Assembly: GCA_022712835.1 (NCBI GenBank)
Contig: JAFLJU010000352.1
Span: forward strand, 1 to 36,861
DNA: 36,861 nt
Source of the DNA: Desulfobacteraceae bacterium
GTDB taxonomy: Bacteria > Desulfobacterota > Desulfobacteria > Desulfobacterales > Desulfobacteraceae
Reading direction: 5' to 3'
Positions 34,056 through 36,861 of the stretch are shown here, in pieces. The stretch's first letter is position 1; every line of letters starts with the position of its first letter. Position numbers and translations under genes: made by a program. The notes under the pieces were generated by a model. It was not told the origin of the DNA. It searched no databases and saw nothing but the letters and a program-made list of their open reading frames with translations.

Positions 34056-34369
34056 GGAAGTCTCCTTTTTCATTGCAGTGGTTGTGGATGAACTCGTACA
34101 TTGTTTTCTTGATTATTTTATAAATCAGCGCACCGTTGAAATTGTGAACAACATTCCATCTCTCCGGTTACTTTCTTATGCAATTCAATACAATTCAATA
34201 CAATAGCAAATCTTATACCACGCTTTGATGAAATCATAAAATTAGTTGCTATCCCCCTGGCACGGTGGGATTGCCGTGCCAAAGAAGATACCGGGGTACT
34301 ACTTATGACGTCAACGTTGCCAACAAAGTTGACGTCATAAGCCAAATATGGTGGCAGTACAAGGGCAAT
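34056..34369. other. Intergenic region with inverted repeats
   Basis: This 314-base region lies between the AGPS-like oxidase gene and the small secreted protein gene, both on the minus strand. Besides the paired palindromes at 34302-34341 it holds an 8-bp inverted repeat TGGCACGG/CCGTGCCA (34258-34281) and two CAATTCAATA direct repeats (around 34182-34203). No T-run follows either hairpin. Confidence 0.5.
34302..34341. promoter_or_regulatory. Paired TGACGTCA palindromes in a 14-bp inverted repeat
   Basis: CTTATGACGTCAAC and GTTGACGTCATAAG are perfect inverted copies separated by 12 bases. Each arm itself contains the 8-base palindrome TGACGTCA, so the element offers two identical dimer sites 26 bases apart centre to centre. 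It lies about 29 bases after the oxidase stop codon and about 250 bases before the secreted-protein gene. Confidence 0.5.
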
Positions 34370-36064
34370 TTATAAACCCAGCCCCCCGGGATTCATAATA
34401 CCATGGGGATCCAGATGGGCTTTGATGGCCCGAAGAACGTCCATTTGCTCACCGCCTATATGCCGCTCCATCCAGGGTGCCATCATTCTGCCCACCCCAT
34501 GGTGATGGCTCAAGGATCCGCCCGCCGCCTCAATACCGTCGATGATGGACTGTTGATAGGTTCTAAATTGTTCAAGTGCTGGCATTTTGGTAATGAAAAT
34601 AAAATACAGATTGGTTCCCTGGGCATAGAAATGGGAGGCATGGGTCATGCAAATGGTATGGGGATTGGCCTTGACCACCTTTCGCACTTTTTCATGCAAA
34701 TTATGGAGATTCTCCCAGGTGACCGAACATTCCAATGTGTCAATCAGGACACCATAATCATTTAAGGCATCTCGCATATAGGGATCAGAAAACCGGCCCT
34801 TATACCATTTCCCCATGGGGTATCCGGTAACAAAAAACCCTCTATTTTTCCGACAAACTTTTTTCACCTGGCGCAATACATTGGATGCAAAGGATTTTTC
34901 TCCCTCTGCCTGGCCCATCACCAGACATCGCTGACCCTTTTTCATTCCTTTAAATCCCATGAATTTATCCAGAAATCCACCATCAAGTCCATACATCTGC
35001 ATGGCCACATCGGTTTCTTCTGCATCGGAAATCCGAAAAATAGCCGGCATGCCAAACCGTCCCTGGCTGATTTCGCGTCCGGCAGCAACCGCTGATTCAA
35101 AGGAGGGGAACATGAATGCGAACTGCCGGTTATTTTCCGGCAAAAATTCAAACACCTTCAGGGTTACGGATACCAGGATGCCAAAACAGCCCTCGGATCC
35201 TTTCATGATATCGTTAAGTTTAGGGCCCGTTGCTGTGGCCGGATATTCAAGCGTTTTAAAGCTGCCTCTGGGGGTGACATATTCCTGGCTGATCACCAGA
35301 TCGGCGGCATCTCCATAAAGGGAGGAAGCCTGGCCCGACCCCAGGGTCACCACCCATCCGCCAACCGAGGAAAACTCAAAACTCTGGGGAAAATGACCGC
35401 CGGTGTAAGATTTTTTGGCAGACAGTTGTTGGGGGGCATTGTTGAGCAGCTCCTCGTAGAAAGGCCCCATCATGCCCGGTTCCACCGCGATGGTCTGGTT
35501 GGTTTCATTAAACTCAATCAGCTTGTTCATGTGGGTACAAAGGACCAGGGTCACCCCGCCTTTGGGGCAATCCAGACCAAAGGTCACGGAACTTCCGCCG
35601 CCATAAACATGGACAGGAATCTTCTGATCATGGCAAAGGCTGACAATCGCTGCCACATCTTCTTTGTGTCGGGGATGGACCACCACATCACAGATATCTT
35701 TTACCTGGCCCTGGCGCAGCCCCATGATATCTTCCATGGCCTTTCCCTTGGTAAATTTAATTCGGTCATAGATGGCTAAAGAAAGGTTTTCTTTGCCTAC
35801 TATTTTTCCCAACCCCTCTATATTGGCCGGGGACAGCACCGGGGGCAGATCCACGTCAATGGTCTGATTCCCTGTATTTTCCATCCGCTGGAAATCGGCA
35901 TCCGTCAACTTTAGTTCTTGTTTAATCACTTTTAAAAAACCTTGGCTGGGATTTTTAAAGGCCTGTTTTTCCCCCCATTTGAAAATGGAACGAAAAGAGT
36001 TTTCCTTGGGTTCAGTTTCAAGCCATTGGGGTGTAAAATCGCTGTTTTGTTCTTGATTTTTCAT
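34370..36064 (-). CDS. FAD-binding oxidase, alkylglycerone-phosphate synthase-like
   Basis: This 564-residue VAO-fold flavoprotein has an FAD-binding PP-loop VYGGGSSVTFGLD (153-165). Preceding segments (IKFTKGKAMEDIMGLRQG, then DVVVHPRHKEDVAAIV) and a later histidine-rich active-site motif LSHHHGVGR near 516-524 are characteristic of alkyl-DHAP synthase-like enzymes rather than plain D-lactate dehydrogenases. Its start overlaps the stop of the kinase gene by four bases (ATGA), so they are translationally coupled. Either ether-lipid formation or oxidation of a polyol or hydroxyacid phosphorylated by the kinase is possible. The substrate is not shown. Confidence 0.87.
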   Translation of the reverse strand: MKNQEQNSDFTPQWLETEPKENSFRSIFKWGEKQAFKNPSQGFLKVIKQELKLTDADFQRMENTGNQTIDVDLPPVLSPANIEGLGKIVGKENLSLAIYDRIKFTKGKAMEDIMGLRQGQVKDICDVVVHPRHKEDVAAIVSLCHDQKIPVHVYGGGSSVTFGLDCPKGGVTLVLCTHMNKLIEFNETNQTIAVEPGMMGPFYEELLNNAPQQLSAKKSYTGGHFPQSFEFSSVGGWVVTLGSGQASSLYGDAADLVISQEYVTPRGSFKTLEYPATATGPKLNDIMKGSEGCFGILVSVTLKVFEFLPENNRQFAFMFPSFESAVAAGREISQGRFGMPAIFRISDAEETDVAMQMYGLDGGFLDKFMGFKGMKKGQRCLVMGQAEGEKSFASNVLRQVKKVCRKNRGFFVTGYPMGKWYKGRFSDPYMRDALNDYGVLIDTLECSVTWENLHNLHEKVRKVVKANPHTICMTHASHFYAQGTNLYFIFITKMPALEQFRTYQQSIIDGIEAAGGSLSHHHGVGRMMAPWMERHIGGEQMDVLRAIKAHLDPHGIMNPGGLGL

Positions 36065-36861
36065 TTTTCCGGGTATCCTGTAATTTCCTGAATTTGTGAA
36101 TATAACGGGGCCAGAGCCTTGTACATTTTCTGGTAGACCTTCGAGTACAATTGCTCATATAGAATGACATTTTTGGGGTCTGGTTCAAACACGGTTTTTA
36201 TCCGGACCATGTTGGCAACGGCCTGGTCAATCCCCGGATATATCCCCACCCCTATAGCCGTGAGGATCGCAACCCCAAGCCCTGATGTTTCATGGGTTTG
36301 TCCCTTTACCATGGGAAGGTTGAAAATATCAGCGGTGATTTTACAAATTTCATCGCTCTGGGATGCCCCGCCTGAAACCGTGGCTTTTTCAACCCGGATC
36401 TTTCCTTTTTTTTGAATCTTTTCCATGCCTTCGAAAAGGGCAAAGCCAAGACCTTCAATCACGGCCCTATAGATATGGTCCTTGGTGTGGACATCCCCGA
36501 ACCCGATCATGGCACCCTTGGCATCGGGGTGATCCAGTCCGGCCCCCCAATAGGGTTGCACCACAAGCCCCATGGCGCCGGGGCTTGTACGCTCAAGACA
36601 GCGGTTGAGGACCTCCTCGGGGACAATCCCAAGTTCGTGTGCCTCTTGAACCTCCTTATGGGCAAATTCCTGTTTGAACCAGGAAATCATCCAAAACCCC
36701 CGGAAGATTTCCACTTCGGGATTATAACACCCGGGTACCGGGGCCGGATAGGGCGGCATGAACGGGATGGCCTCAAAATATTTTTGGGAAGTGGTCTGGA
36801 CCGTGGCGGTGGTACCAAAACTTAAGGATACCATTTTCTGGTTCGTGACACCGGCTCCCAG
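36061..36861 (-). CDS. FGGY-family carbohydrate kinase, C-terminal part
   Basis: About 266 C-terminal residues are visible and the start lies beyond the right edge. Seen: MVSLSFGTTATVQTTS with the phosphate-2-like FGTTA motif near the window edge, PYWGAGLDHPDAKGAMIGF, AVIEGLGFALFEGM and the adenosine-binding VSGGASQSDEICKITADIFN, the usual FGGY C-terminal signature. It phosphorylates a sugar or polyol such as glycerol, xylulose or similar. The exact substrate cannot be read. It overlaps the AGPS-like oxidase gene, indicating one pathway. Confidence 0.92.
   Translation of the reverse strand: MGAGVTNQKMVSLSFGTTATVQTTSQKYFEAIPFMPPYPAPVPGCYNPEVEIFRGFWMISWFKQEFAHKEVQEAHELGIVPEEVLNRCLERTSPGAMGLVVQPYWGAGLDHPDAKGAMIGFGDVHTKDHIYRAVIEGLGFALFEGMEKIQKKGKIRVEKATVSGGASQSDEICKITADIFNLPMVKGQTHETSGLGVAILTAIGVGIYPGIDQAVANMVRIKTVFEPDPKNVILYEQLYSKVYQKMYKALAPLYSQIQEITGYPEK

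Noticed and set aside
36363..36825. Plus-strand open frames opposite the kinase
   Set aside because: The FGGY signature is on the minus strand, and these frames are its antisense shadows.

Overview
The window looks like a chromosomal segment of a complete-oxidising, probably marine sulfate-reducing bacterium of the Desulfobacteraceae (Desulfobacter/Desulfobacula-like). This is inferred from gene content, not from a marker gene. The clues are a ferredoxin-dependent 2-oxoacid oxidoreductase of the korDABC type, a biotin-dependent acyl-CoA carboxyltransferase, the taurine-route enzymes Xsc and Ald, an in-frame UGA selenoprotein, and a very dense set of bacterial signalling proteins. There are no rRNA, tRNA or CRISPR loci and no intact insertion sequences.

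Layout. 1-464: 5' part of an acyl-CoA carboxyltransferase gene (minus). 547-1287: a Cys-containing DUF6125-like protein (minus). 1666-4981: a canonical response regulator overlapping a gene that joins a degenerate receiver to a FapA/DUF342 body. 4976-5821: a family 2 glycosyltransferase (minus). 6024-8760: korDABC with a recognisable promoter and a strong terminator shared with a small convergent gene. 9449-12676: xsc and ald, which convert sulfoacetaldehyde to acetyl phosphate plus sulfite and alanine to pyruvate. They are preceded by a sigma70-like promoter with two palindromes and separated by tandem repeats, a hairpin and a gene remnant. 12762-13094: an ArsC/Spx-like selenoprotein read through UGA, with a plausible bacterial SECIS hairpin (minus). 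13283-14523: DUF350 protein, lytic transglycosylase and a small unknown protein (all minus).

14631-21769 is a signalling block: an HDOD-GAF protein, a class I adenylate cyclase, a degenerate receiver-TPR protein, a DsbC-like periplasmic thiol protein, a class III nucleotide cyclase with a guanylyl-cyclase-like Glu at the base-recognition lysine position, and a STAS protein. 22084-24986: a cold-shock protein with its own promoter and terminator, then a small protein and a 705-residue LOG-domain protein with a large unrecognised N-terminal half. 25265-28347: an AT-rich methyltransferase and a secreted VWA/double-OmpA protein.

28434-29879 is a partner-switching locus: an RsbW-like kinase and a STAS antagonist are intact, but the upstream histidine kinase and receiver-PP2C phosphatase survive only as deleted, frameshifted remnants. 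30111-33504: a GT17 glycosyltransferase, a GlnD-like DUF294 nucleotidyltransferase and a GAF/HD-GYP phosphodiesterase. 34055-33528: a small secreted protein. 34370-36861: an AGPS-like FAD oxidase translationally coupled to an FGGY kinase that runs off the window.

Overall, carbon and sulfonate catabolism genes (kor, xsc, ald, carboxylase) are interleaved with cyclic-nucleotide, c-di-GMP and partner-switching regulators. Functional links between these blocks are not shown by the sequence. All family assignments were made by eye from motifs, without a database search.
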